A stretch of 50,424 bases of DNA from an uncultured Gemella sp. (GTDB lineage Bacteria; Bacillota; Bacilli; Staphylococcales; Gemellaceae), in NCBI RefSeq assembly GCF_900766305.1, contig NZ_CAAFUZ010000041.1, positions 1-50,424 on the forward strand, given 5' to 3'. Under the pieces are notes generated by a model. The model saw only the letters and a list, made by a program, of their open reading frames with translations, had not been told where the DNA came from and made no database searches. A program made the translations under genes and the position numbers. The first letter of the stretch is position 1; each line of letters starts with the position of its first letter. This document shows, piece by piece, positions 33,785 through 42,398 of this stretch.

Positions 33785-35668
33785 TTATTTCTTAACTAAA
33801 ACTCTATGATTTTCTAAACGTCTAGTTATACCTATTTTATCCATATACTCTAAAATAGCCATAGAGTACTTTCTACTAGAACCTGTCATATCTCTAAACT
33901 CAGCTAGTACGATTTGATCATTAGTTTTGAAATGATCTTCTACTTTTTTAACAGCATCTTTAAATACTTTTTCATGTAAAACTAAATCAGCATCTAGTCT
34001 TACGACCGTATTATCTATTAGAGATTCTAACAACTCAACTTTTGATTTTTCACCATTCGTCAATTCTTTAACACTTGGAGGCGTAAATCCACCATCTAAT
34101 AAGGCCTTTTCTATTCTTTCTTTTTCTGCCAGTTGTTTCTTATCATAATTAACTTCGAAATCTTTTTCCGCGACTAAATTACCTTCTAGGCGAATTTCGT
34201 TATTTAGTATGAATAAGTCTAATAGCTCCAACATTTCTTTTTGAGAAATTTTGAACTTAGAAAGTACTTCAATCTTAGGAATACCTACTTTTAATTTATA
34301 TCTATTGTGATAGTCACTTAATAGTTTTTTCAGTTTTTCTAACACTTCATCATATTTTTTCTTATGAATATAACCTAATTTTGTTTCATAGATTGTAGTG
34401 CTTTCTACTAATTGTGTTAACGACTCCTCAACCTCTTCTTTAGGAAGTTGAAGTTCTTTTAAAATATTCTCTTTAGAATTTAAATAATCTGTATGAGATA
34501 ATAAATAGTTAGCAATTAAGTCAGTCGTATTACCTTCAAGCTGAACTTTCAGTTTTTCTAAGATTTCTTCGTTAAATCTACTATGTTTTTTAGGATTAGC
34601 ATCTAATATTACCCCTCCACCTATTGTAATCATAGGTGAGTATGTACGGATAATAAACTTATCATAGTTTTTAACCGCAATTTCTTCTTCAAGTCGAAGC
34701 TGCGCAAAACTACTTTCCCCAGCTTTTAATAAGTCTGTTCCAAGTGGCACAACACGCGCCATTACTTCCTCAGTACCGATATAAACACGTACTCTATCCC
34801 ATAATTCAAGATTTGATCTCTCATCATTTATTAGTTTGATTTCAGTATCAAGCATGTACGTTTTTGTTAATGAACCTGCAGTGGCTAATGTATCACCACG
34901 TTTTACATCATCAAATTTAATATTCGCCAGATTTATAGCTGTTCTTTGTCCTGCATAGGCAGTTTCTACATCTTTTGAGTGAACTTGAATATTCCTAACT
35001 TTTGCTTTTACTTCTTTTGGATAAATTACTAATTCATCTCCTACATTTATAACACCTTCTGTAAGAGTCCCTGTTACAACTGTTCCAAATCCTTTTACTT
35101 GGAAAGAACGGTCGATATTAATTCTAGCATTTTTCTCAACATTTTTAGCTGCGATATCTTCTGTTTTCTTGTCGATTGTAGCTAATAATGTATCAAGTCC
35201 TTTTTTACTAATTGAGTCAACTTCAATTATTGGAGAATTTTCAAGAACTGTACCTGAGATAAATTCTTGGATATCTTCTTTTACTAATTCTCTATATTCT
35301 TCTTCAACTAAATCTATTTTCGTCATTACGATAATATAATTTTCTATCCCTAATAACGTTAAAATATCAATATGTTCTTTAGTTTGTGGCATGATTCCTT
35401 CTCTAGAATCAACTAATAGTAAAACTAAGTTTATACCACTAACTCCAGCAAGCATATTTTTAATAAACCTCTCATGGCCAGGAACATCGACAACTCCACA
35501 TCTTTTTCCACTCGGTAAGTCAAAATATGCGAACCCTAGATTAATAGACATCCCCCTGTCTTTCTCTTCTTGAGTAGTATCTGTCTCAATTCCGCTCAGA
35601 GCCTTAATCAACGTAGTCTTCCCGTGGTCGATATGCCCCGCCGTACCAATAATTACATTGTTATTCAT
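33785..35668 (-). CDS. selB: Selenocysteine-specific elongation factor SelB
   Basis: A GTPase that carries Sec-tRNA(Sec) to UGA codons by reading the SECIS hairpin. The 627-residue protein has the G1 loop GTAGHIDHGKTTL (8-20), DVPGHERFIKNM, EF-Tu-like domains II/III and four C-terminal winged helices (from about residue 380) that bind SECIS RNA. The frame opens with a GTG three codons earlier, but AAAGGTGA is placed for the ATG at 35668. A 12-bp long-range inverted repeat separates it from the DUF3343 gene. Confidence 0.97.
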   Translation of the reverse strand: MNNNVIIGTAGHIDHGKTTLIKALSGIETDTTQEEKDRGMSINLGFAYFDLPSGKRCGVVDVPGHERFIKNMLAGVSGINLVLLLVDSREGIMPQTKEHIDILTLLGIENYIIVMTKIDLVEEEYRELVKEDIQEFISGTVLENSPIIEVDSISKKGLDTLLATIDKKTEDIAAKNVEKNARINIDRSFQVKGFGTVVTGTLTEGVINVGDELVIYPKEVKAKVRNIQVHSKDVETAYAGQRTAINLANIKFDDVKRGDTLATAGSLTKTYMLDTEIKLINDERSNLELWDRVRVYIGTEEVMARVVPLGTDLLKAGESSFAQLRLEEEIAVKNYDKFIIRTYSPMITIGGGVILDANPKKHSRFNEEILEKLKVQLEGNTTDLIANYLLSHTDYLNSKENILKELQLPKEEVEESLTQLVESTTIYETKLGYIHKKKYDEVLEKLKKLLSDYHNRYKLKVGIPKIEVLSKFKISQKEMLELLDLFILNNEIRLEGNLVAEKDFEVNYDKKQLAEKERIEKALLDGGFTPPSVKELTNGEKSKVELLESLIDNTVVRLDADLVLHEKVFKDAVKKVEDHFKTNDQIVLAEFRDMTGSSRKYSMAILEYMDKIGITRRLENHRVLVKK

Positions 35669-35693
35669 ATATTTCACCTTTACACTATATTAA

Positions 35694-35758
35694 GAATAGA
35701 GATTATTTAAGAAAATTAAATTAAACATTTTAAACTTTCTATATGTTAATCTCTATTC
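35694..35758. promoter_or_regulatory. Inverted repeat upstream of selB
   Basis: Perfect 12-bp arms GAATAGAGATTA (35694-35705) and TAATCTCTATTC (35747-35758) flank a 41-nt A+T-rich loop, filling the gap between the DUF3343 gene and selB. There is no proper T-run on the minus strand, so it may be a stem that controls readthrough, RNA stability or selB translation. Confidence 0.45.
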
Positions 35759-35764
35759 AAAATT

Positions 35765-36037
35765 TTATTTAATTTTATAATCTTCTAATTCTTTTATTTC
35801 TCTCTTGATTCCAGTTTTTTTAGAATAGTATAGTCCACGATATTCAATATTTTCTTCTTGTAACATTCTTACAATGTTATCGAAATTATCCCATGCTGTT
35901 TTTAGCATAAAACCACATCCTACACTTATTGACGGATGTGTAGGGATTAATGATGCTGCAAGTTTTCTTTCTAAACAAATGTTATCAGCCTTTATTGAAT
36001 CATGCGTACTATTAAAAACAATTAAACCTTCTTCCAC
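35765..36037 (-). CDS. DUF3343 protein (putative selenium carrier)
   Basis: A 90-residue protein matching DUF3343, a small family that clusters with selenium genes. It opens GLIVFNSTHDSIKADN and contains the conserved SVGCGF (38-43), with a single cysteine proposed to bind selenium or sulfur. It lies 11 nt after yedF and before selB. Its function as a carrier is inferred from genomic association in this and other loci. Confidence 0.85.
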   Translation of the reverse strand: MEEGLIVFNSTHDSIKADNICLERKLAASLIPTHPSISVGCGFMLKTAWDNFDNIVRMLQEENIEYRGLYYSKKTGIKREIKELEDYKIK

Positions 36038-36048
36038 GCTATTTCCTC

Positions 36049-36849
36049 CTATGGTTGAATTACTTTGTTCGCTTTTCTCATATCTTCTACGATGAAGTAC
36101 ATGTTTGTTGGATTACCAACTGCTAAGTCAATCTTATGGTAGTCAATACATGCCCCACAACAAACTATTTCTACACCAGCGTCTTCTAGTGTTTTTAATT
36201 CTTCAATTACGTGACTACGAGTTTTGTCTACTAAAACTCCTCCATTATTGTAGAAAATAATTTTTTTAGGTAATACTTCTTGTTCCCCTAGTGCATAAAG
36301 ATATGCTTTAATTAATCTTTTTCCTAATTCTTCACTACCATGTCCCATTTGATCTTTGTTAATTACAACAATGTAGCTATCATCCTTAACAACTGGGGCA
36401 GCTTCTAATTGCGGTGCTTCTTCTCTAGTAATTTCTACTTTAAATCCACCTTCAATATCAGAGACATTGAATTCAAAATTATTTTTTTCAGCAAATTTTC
36501 TAAGACTTTCTACACTATCTTCGGCTTTTACTAGTAAAGTTACTTTTGTTTCTTCTTCTAATACTCGTTTAGCTTGAGTTACAGGTACAACACATGTATC
36601 ACATAATGTATCAACAACTACACCTTCAGTAACCTCTCCTTTAGAAATTGTAACGATATATTTATCTTTTGCTTCCTCTTTTACCGCAAAGTTATATCCT
36701 AATTGAGTTGCCATTTTTTCTAAATTTTGTGTAGCAATCACATTATCTACAATAGTTTCAACTACGTCATTATCCACTAACAATTTTTTTGTTTGGATAA
36801 CCGGCATTGGACATGCTAAACCTTGTGCGTCTAGAATTTCTTTTTTCAT
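36049..36849 (-). CDS. yedF: Selenium metabolism protein YedF
   Basis: A 266-residue fusion of a TusA/SirA-like domain (LDAQGLACPMPVIQTKKL, with the CPxP cysteine at C13) and a DsrE-like C-terminal half carrying CCGACIDYH near residue 230. This is the arrangement of the YedF family found beside selD. It probably relays selenium as a persulfide-type species to SelD; that role is inferred. It lies 25 nt after selD. Confidence 0.92.
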   Translation of the reverse strand: MKKEILDAQGLACPMPVIQTKKLLVDNDVVETIVDNVIATQNLEKMATQLGYNFAVKEEAKDKYIVTISKGEVTEGVVVDTLCDTCVVPVTQAKRVLEEETKVTLLVKAEDSVESLRKFAEKNNFEFNVSDIEGGFKVEITREEAPQLEAAPVVKDDSYIVVINKDQMGHGSEELGKRLIKAYLYALGEQEVLPKKIIFYNNGGVLVDKTRSHVIEELKTLEDAGVEIVCCGACIDYHKIDLAVGNPTNMYFIVEDMRKANKVIQP

Positions 36850-36874
36850 ACTTATATTCTCCTTTTATCACAGT

Positions 36875-37900
36875 CTACTTAACAATAACTGCTTTTTCTT
36901 GTTTTTCTATAACTTTTCCTACGATAGCACTCTTAATTTCAAGAGTATTAAGTTTTTCTAATAGTTCGTGTGCTTCGCTCTCTGGTAAGCTTATTAATAA
37001 CCCACCTGAAGTTTGTGGATCATACATAATTTCTTCTAATGCGAAGTCTTTAACTTGATATTCTACATTTGGTTCAACAAACGTTCTGTTTAATTGTCCT
37101 CCTGCAGTAATAACAAATTCATTAGCGCATTTATATGCTTCTTCAATATACGGGATATCTTTAGAATATACTTCTGCAGAATATTTACCATCTAACATCT
37201 CTACAAGATGTCCTAGGAAACCAAATCCTGTAATATCTGTACAACTATTTACGTTGAAATCTTTCATCATTTGAGCAGAGTATTTATTAAGTGTTGTCAT
37301 TTGTTTAACGCTTTGAGCAAATGCTTCTTCAGAACACTCTTTAACCATGTGAGCTGTATTAATAATACTTACTCCTAAAGGTTTTGTTACTATTAGTAAA
37401 TCCCCTACTTTACAATTGTTGTTTTGTAATATTTTATCAGGATGAACAACTCCTGTTACTGATAAACCATATTTTGGCGTAGCATCATGAATAGAGTGAC
37501 CTCCTGCTAGAACTCCTCCTGCTTCGTGAACTTTCTCCGCTCCACCTTTTAATATTTGGTGTAATATTTCTAAGTCCATATTTTCTGGAAAGGCAACGAT
37601 GTTTAATGCTGAAATAACTTCTCCACCCATTGCATACACATCACTAAGCGCATTAGTCGCTGCAATTTGCCCATATAAATATGGATCATTTATCATTGTT
37701 GTAAAGAAATCTAAAGTTTGAATAATCGCCTTATCTTCGGATATTTTATAAACTGCTGCGTCATCCGAAGATTCATATCCTACTATTAGATTTTTATCTT
37801 CTTTTTTTGGAAGGTCTCGAAGTATATCTGATAAGGCTCCCGGCCCTATTTTCGAGTTTCACCCTCCACAAACTATCATGTTCATTTTCTTCTCTGTCAT
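36875..37900 (-). CDS. selD: Selenide, water dikinase SelD with in-frame UGA (selenocysteine)
   Basis: This enzyme makes selenophosphate from selenide and ATP. The annotated length must be 341 residues. From the ATG at 37900 (GGAGG site 5 nt upstream) the frame reads MTEKKMNMIVCGG, then TGA (37859-37861, codon 14), then NSKIGPGALSDILRDL. The UGA stands at the catalytic Cys/Sec position of SelD (compare GCxxK). The downstream part has TLDFFT, QTSGGLL and GGH. A normal ORF call begins wrongly at 37696. A hairpin just after the UGA is a candidate bacterial SECIS. It heads the operon, with its own promoter. Confidence 0.95.
37823..37861 (-). promoter_or_regulatory. UGA codon and candidate bacterial SECIS in selD
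   Basis: In mRNA sense, 9 nt after the UGA a 7-bp stem ATAGGGC/GCCTTAT (one G-U) encloses the loop CGGGA. The loop begins 16 nt after the UGA and has G in its second position. This spacing and loop type agree with bacterial SECIS elements recognised by SelB. Confidence 0.7.
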
Positions 37901-37933
37901 ATTTACCTCCAATTATACTATTACTTACCTATA

Positions 37934-37961
37934 ATTATACTACTTCAGAACATTTTTTAAA
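37934..37961 (-). promoter_or_regulatory. Possible promoter of the selenium operon
   Basis: On the minus strand, TTTAAA (37956-37961) and TATAAT (37934-37939) are spaced by 16 nt. A second TATAAT lies nearer the start codon. Confidence 0.5.
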
Positions 37962-37989
37962 AGTATTATTTAGTTTTTTAATGTAAAAA

Positions 37990-38032
37990 TAGACAACTAA
38001 CTTAGAATCAATTTCATCTGTTAGTTGTCTAT
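37990..38032 (-). terminator. Hairpin terminator of the gene remnant
   Basis: The arms TAGACAACTAAC/GTTAGTTGTCTA lie next to A/T-rich flanks. They lie 12 nt past the stop of the remnant at 38049-38130. Confidence 0.65.
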
Positions 38033-38048
38033 AATTTTTATATTTTAT

Positions 38049-38130
38049 TTTACAAAACTCACATGCACGTGATCATAGTGATTAGCAGTTACTCCACCAC
38101 GATCTGGCATTAAATTTTTCTCATTAATCT
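38049..38130 (-). pseudogene. C-terminal remnant of a secreted-protein gene
   Basis: Reading the minus strand, a stop is followed by ~27 in-frame codons that end MPDRGGVTANHYDHVHVSFVK and a TAA. The ANHYDHVHVS signature is typical of the C-terminus of some secreted peptidoglycan-hydrolase-like proteins. No start codon or ribosome site fits a complete gene, and the upstream ~90 bases do not continue the frame. It is probably the decayed end of a lost gene whose terminator survives. Confidence 0.45.
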
Positions 38131-38211
38131 AAAACTATAAATATCCTATCTATTGCACTATAAGAATAGCACTCTACACAACCTTACATCAGGTTAGACA
38201 AATAGTAAAAA

Positions 38212-38250
38212 TTATAAAAAACAGCTAACTAAGATTACTTAATTAGCTGT
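38212..38250 (-). terminator. Terminator of the CAP-domain gene
   Basis: The arms ACAGCTAA/TTAGCTGT are followed on the minus strand by TTTTTT, 20 nt past the stop codon. Confidence 0.75.
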
Positions 38251-38269
38251 CTGATTAGATTCAAATATA

Positions 38270-39604
38270 TTATTTAATGTGAGTTGCTCCATCTAAAAAT
38301 ACACCTGGAGTAGGAGTTGAACCGTTATATCCACCAAAATTATCTTGGTGTTGAACTAATGTTACATATCCATTTGAAATGTTAACACCTACACCTACTA
38401 ATGATGAAGTATTTGAAAGAAGTGTATTTCTGTGTCCGTATTTATGAGCTGGTGTTACATTATGTTCTTCCGAAAATAGTTCATATAATAATTGATAAGC
38501 GACTTGATCAGCTGTTCCACTATTCCCTACTTGAACAACATTGTAAAGGATACTATCAGCTCCTGGGAACCCTGCATTAGTAGCTGCTGCTTTTTCTAAA
38601 GATCCTCCAGAACCGTGAACTCCTGCATGCACTCCACCATTATTTGCAACGTAGTTAGCACGAGCTGCTGTAGCATTATTTAACGCTGCATTTTGAGCTA
38701 ACTGAGGTAATCCATTTTTAGCACGTAATTGATTTAATTGTTTGATAAACGATTGTTTAACTTGCTCTTCAAATGTTGTAGCAACTGGTGTTGTAGCTGC
38801 TGCTTGAGTAGTTTGTTTAGTTGCTTCTGTTTTTGCTTCAGATTTTGTTTCTGTTTTTACTTCTGTTTTTGTTTCAGTTTTTGGATTGTTTAACATAACA
38901 CTTCTAAATCCTGATGTACCTGGTGTAGCAACTGTGTTCAATACTCCTCCTGGTGTAGTTGATGGTGCTACATTAACTGGTGTATTTGGTTTAGGTGTTT
39001 CAGCTGGTTTTGCAGTATCTGCAGTTTTTGGTTGTTCCGCTTTAGCATTTGGATCTTTTTTCAGATCTGAAATACTTGGAACATTTGTTGGTTCCTCAGT
39101 TTTTTCTACTTTTGTATTATTTTTAAGATCTTCTTCAATCTTTTTCTTTTGGTCATTGTTAGCTTTTTGTTGAGCTTTTACTTCATCTGTAGCTACTTCA
39201 TAACTTACAGCAATTTTGAATGTGTGCCCTGCTAATTCAGTTACAGTATTGAATGATTCTTTTTTCACACCTGTGTGAGGTAATTTTCTAGTTGGAACTT
39301 GTGCAGCTAAGTCTAATTCTACTACAACTTCTTCTCCAGCTTTGATAATATCTCTTTTAATTAAAAATTGAGCTTTAGTTTCAGTTGTAATACGAGCTAC
39401 AACATTTGCTACTTCTTTATCAGCTACTAATTTAGCATAGAAGTGTCCTTCTTTTTCATAAACGCTTGCTTTTACATTTTTCACATTTACATCTACAGCG
39501 GCAGGTTTTACATCGATAGCTTTAGTTGGTACTGCAGTTATTCCTGAAAATAACACTAGTCCTGCTAGAACCTTACCAGTTAATTTTAATCCCTGTTTCT
39601 TCAT
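38270..39604 (-). CDS. Secreted CAP-domain (SCP/PR1-like) protein
   Basis: A 444-residue exported protein. A signal peptide (K-rich start, hydrophobic ~10-25, cleavage likely after TKA) is followed by a ~110-residue beta-rich domain (40-145). A lysine- and proline-rich low-complexity linker (~150-290) includes alternating KTE/KSE repeats. A C-terminal CAP domain (~305-440) carries RAKNGLPQLAQNAALN, a HAGVHG segment and LFSEEHNVTPAHKYGHRNTLLS. No LPxTG anchor is seen. The function may be adhesion or cell-wall association, as for related CAP proteins in gram-positives. Confidence 0.85.
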   Translation of the reverse strand: MKKQGLKLTGKVLAGLVLFSGITAVPTKAIDVKPAAVDVNVKNVKASVYEKEGHFYAKLVADKEVANVVARITTETKAQFLIKRDIIKAGEEVVVELDLAAQVPTRKLPHTGVKKESFNTVTELAGHTFKIAVSYEVATDEVKAQQKANNDQKKKIEEDLKNNTKVEKTEEPTNVPSISDLKKDPNAKAEQPKTADTAKPAETPKPNTPVNVAPSTTPGGVLNTVATPGTSGFRSVMLNNPKTETKTEVKTETKSEAKTEATKQTTQAAATTPVATTFEEQVKQSFIKQLNQLRAKNGLPQLAQNAALNNATAARANYVANNGGVHAGVHGSGGSLEKAAATNAGFPGADSILYNVVQVGNSGTADQVAYQLLYELFSEEHNVTPAHKYGHRNTLLSNTSSLVGVGVNISNGYVTLVQHQDNFGGYNGSTPTPGVFLDGATHIK

Positions 39605-39968
39605 AGGTATTTTCTCCTTATTAATAATTCTTTAATAATTACTTCTCCTATATTATAATTCATTTTCCAAAGTATAATCAATAGATTTTAGATTTTGTAA
39701 TACAAAATACATTTTGTAACAATTTAGAAATATTTAGAAATGTTAAAGTAATTTTAGTTTCCTTAGTTTTGTTATTTACTTAAAATGAGATTTTTAACTT
39801 TAAAGTATTATTTTCCTTTTGAAAAGCTATTAAATAAGTATTTTTGATAAAAACCTACCTTGAAAAACTTAAAACTAAATTTTAAGTATATTTAAGGTTC
39901 AAAGATTATAATTAATCCATAACTAGTAAATAGTTATAAACTTCATAAACTTTCCTTTTCTATAAGAG
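39605..39968. other. Intergenic: CAP-gene upstream region and possible sRNA promoter
   Basis: The left part holds the ribosome site (AGGAGAA) and upstream sequence of the CAP gene. A plus-strand TATAAT near 39914 and a small palindrome ATAACTA/TAGTTAT near 39922-39940 lie upstream of an otherwise unexplained terminator at 39969. No reading frame is supportable. Confidence 0.45.
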
Positions 39969-39996
39969 ACCGAGACAAATGTGCTCGGTTTTTTTT
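39969..39996 (+). terminator. Orphan plus-strand terminator
   Basis: The ACCGAG/CTCGGT hairpin with nine T lies on the plus strand, where no plus-strand gene precedes it for over 13 kb except an inferred short RNA starting near 39920. Confidence 0.8.
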
Positions 39997-40006
39997 GATT
40001 AAACTT

Positions 40007-40051
40007 AAAAGATGAACAGATATAGATTCTATCTATACCTGCTCATCTTTT
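40007..40051 (-). terminator. Terminator of the metallophosphoesterase gene
   Basis: A long hairpin with arms AAAAGATGAACAG/CTGCTCATCTTTT plus an inner TATAGAT pairing overlaps the last codon of the gene and ends in a T-rich tract on the minus strand. Confidence 0.7.
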
Positions 40052-40772
40052 ATTTTTTATAAATATCTTCTTTTAATATTGCACTTTGTTTTACTGTTAA
40101 ACTACTTTCATCTATTACTACTACGTTTAACTTTCCGCCATATACACAGCCACCATCTATATTAAATCTATTTTCTTTTTTATCATAATATGGTTCTTGT
40201 TTTACAGGACTATGTCCATGAAATACTATTTTATTGTATTTATCATTACTACTTAAAAATGGTTCTCTTATCCAAATCATATCTCTATGTGTTTGATCCC
40301 AAAAATTCTTCGTAAAATCTACACCGGCATGAACGAAATAATAATCTGAATTTTCGTATCTTGTTGGAAGGTTCTTTATCCACTTTCTCAAAGGTTTATG
40401 TTCAGCAGCAAACTTTTTAAAATAAATACCTCTAGTTTCAACTGTAGCTTCTGGGTAGAATGATTGTAGTGTTGTTAAACCGCTATTTCTAAAATAATGA
40501 TCTTGTCTTGCAGAAAGATTATTACCATATCTCGCTTCTTTTATAGCCAAATTAAACATATCCTCATGATTTCCTAATAAAATTACATGATGAGGAAATT
40601 CTTGTTGCAAGTTATAGAAAAATTCCCAAACTAACTTTGTATTCTTTCCTCTATCACACATATCTCCAAGACAGATTAACTTATCATGCTCTCTATTAAA
40701 TTTTACCTCGTCTAATAATTTCTTCATTGTATAAAAACTTCCATGAATATCTGAAATTACTATTGTTCTCAT
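40050..40772 (-). CDS. Calcineurin-like metallophosphoesterase
   Basis: A 240-residue phosphoesterase of the serine/threonine phosphatase or diadenosine-tetraphosphatase type. Metal-binding motifs are DIHG (8-11), GDMCDRG (36-42), GNHED (66-70), and later HAGVD and GHSP histidines. No signal peptide is present. It could be a protein phosphatase or dinucleoside polyphosphatase; motifs alone do not decide. It is monocistronic. Confidence 0.9.
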   Translation of the reverse strand: MRTIVISDIHGSFYTMKKLLDEVKFNREHDKLICLGDMCDRGKNTKLVWEFFYNLQQEFPHHVILLGNHEDMFNLAIKEARYGNNLSARQDHYFRNSGLTTLQSFYPEATVETRGIYFKKFAAEHKPLRKWIKNLPTRYENSDYYFVHAGVDFTKNFWDQTHRDMIWIREPFLSSNDKYNKIVFHGHSPVKQEPYYDKKENRFNIDGGCVYGGKLNVVVIDESSLTVKQSAILKEDIYKK

Positions 40773-40959
40773 AAAAACACCTACTTTATTAATCTCTTAT
40801 TTCTATAATAAATCAAAATAAAGAACTTGTAAATAGCAATACTATAATAACACTAATAATCTTTTTTATATTATATTTGACTATTTCTTTCTGTTATCAT
40901 TTTTAATCAAGCATTTCACATGATATAATGTTAGTAAATTATCCGAAAAGGAGCAGCAT

Positions 40960-41799
40960 ATGGAAAGTAACTTACTTTGTTTTAAACGTACGCCTACTCT
41001 TACTGCTCTCTCTTTACCTAAAACTTATAAAGAGGGCTTCTTTACAGAAAGTGGAGTTTGGACAAAATTAATTATTATAAAAGGTAAAATGAAATTTGCT
41101 TTTCTTAATTTAGAAAACGAACTTATTAGACAATATTCACTTAACCCTAAAAGTAATGTTGAACTAATTAAACCTCTTAGTGTCTGTAGAATTACTCCCA
41201 ATTCTACAGACTTACAATTTCAATTGGAATTCTACTGTTCTCGCGAGGATTTTTTCTACAATAAGTATAATTTAAATACTCCTCATTCAGAATTTATCGA
41301 CGCAATAAAAGTTGTTAACCCTTGCAAAACATTAGATCTTGGTGCCGGCAAGGGTAGACATTCACTCTATCTATCATTATTAGGTTTTGATGTTACATCT
41401 ATAGATTACAATGCTGAGTTTTTACACGAATTAACAGATATTTCTATTAAAGAGAAACTAGATATTAATGTAATTGACCACGACATTGCAAAAGCTAATA
41501 TTAAGGGAAGCTATGACTTTATTTTCTCTACTGATGTTTTCATGTATTTGAATCCAACAAGAATTCAAAGTATTATTTCTAATATAAAACAACAAACACA
41601 CCTTAACGGTTACAACCTAATTGTCAGTGCCTTAAATGCGACAAAACACGGTCGTCCTCTAATACCACTTCCTTTCACTTTTATTGAAGGGGAACTTAAG
41701 GAATATTATGAAGATTGGAAAATCATCAGTTATACTGAAAACATTACAGCTTCTCCTTATCCATATGCTATGATACTTGCCCAAAAAGTTTCAGAATAA
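40960..41799 (+). CDS. TehB-like SAM-dependent methyltransferase, paralogue 1
   Basis: A 279-residue protein: an N-terminal cupin-like DUF1971 domain (~1-95) that starts with CFKRTPTLTALSLPKTY and a C-terminal methyltransferase with SAM loop CKTLDLGAGKGRHSLYLS (residues ~125-142). This is the long TehB form, associated with tellurite resistance and methylation. A TATAAT with TG extension lies at about 40922. A close relative is at 43018, and a GNAT and a phosphatase gene lie between. Confidence 0.88.
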   Translation: MESNLLCFKRTPTLTALSLPKTYKEGFFTESGVWTKLIIIKGKMKFAFLNLENELIRQYSLNPKSNVELIKPLSVCRITPNSTDLQFQLEFYCSREDFFYNKYNLNTPHSEFIDAIKVVNPCKTLDLGAGKGRHSLYLSLLGFDVTSIDYNAEFLHELTDISIKEKLDINVIDHDIAKANIKGSYDFIFSTDVFMYLNPTRIQSIISNIKQQTHLNGYNLIVSALNATKHGRPLIPLPFTFIEGELKEYYEDWKIISYTENITASPYPYAMILAQKVSE

Positions 41800-41805
41800 A
41801 CTTAA

Positions 41806-41842
41806 CCCCACAAGACCTTTTGTTTTCTTGTGGGGCTTTCTT
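41806..41842 (+). terminator. Terminator of TehB paralogue 1
   Basis: The hairpin CCCCACAAG/CTTGTGGGG plus CTTTCTTC lies directly after the stop codon and can also serve the convergent GNAT gene. Confidence 0.8.
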
Positions 41843-42346
41843 CTATTCAATATTTTCTCTAATATCTTTTTGGTACCAAACTACATCATACCAACGATTA
41901 AATTTATAACCTACTTTTTCGAAGTGAGCTACTTTTCTAAATCCTCTTTTTTCATGGAAAGAAATACTTCCTTCGTCTGGATAGGCAATACATGATGTCA
42001 ATCTACATATTCCTCTGTCATAAAGTTGTTTTTCAAGTTCAGAATACAACTTCTCTCCAACACCTTTACCACGAGCTTTCTCATCCAGATAGATTGTAAT
42101 CTCAGCTGTCCATTTGTATGCATCTTTTGGATAAAACTCACTAGCATAAGCGTATCCTAGTATATCATTTCCTTCTGTTGCTACTAAAAAAGGATAACTT
42201 TGAATAGCCTTCGAAATCTTTTCCTCAAATTCATGTACACTTGGTACAGTATAATCAAAAGTAATTGCCGTATGTTCGACATATGGTCTATAAATATTTA
42301 CTAATTTTTCGGCATCTTCTAATTCAACCGTTCTAATGTTTATCAT
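41843..42346 (-). CDS. GNAT acetyltransferase, phosphinothricin/methionine-sulfoximine type
   Basis: A 167-residue GNAT. It begins IRTVELEDAEKLVNIYRPYVEHTAITFDY, and has ILGYAYASEF, the acetyl-CoA motif EKARGKGVGEKLYSELE (residues ~91-107) and SFHEKRGF. The set is typical of the phosphinothricin N-acetyltransferase subfamily, whose natural substrates are often amino-acid analogues. GGAGAAAA precedes the ATG. It is probably transcribed with nothing else; the phosphatase gene upstream ends 52 nt before. Confidence 0.9.
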   Translation of the reverse strand: MINIRTVELEDAEKLVNIYRPYVEHTAITFDYTVPSVHEFEEKISKAIQSYPFLVATEGNDILGYAYASEFYPKDAYKWTAEITIYLDEKARGKGVGEKLYSELEKQLYDRGICRLTSCIAYPDEGSISFHEKRGFRKVAHFEKVGYKFNRWYDVVWYQKDIRENIE

Positions 42347-42398
42347 GATTTTCTCCTTAAATACTTTCTGTTTAAAAGTTTATAAAGCTACAAACCTA

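Noticed and set aside
36875..37696. SelD as a 273-residue protein starting at the ATG at 37696.
   Set aside because: That ATG is codon 69 of a longer frame that opens with a ribosome site at 37900 and is interrupted only by a TGA at the Sec position.
41777..41995. A 72-residue plus-strand frame after TehB paralogue 1.
   Set aside because: It crosses the terminator and lies antisense to the GNAT gene.
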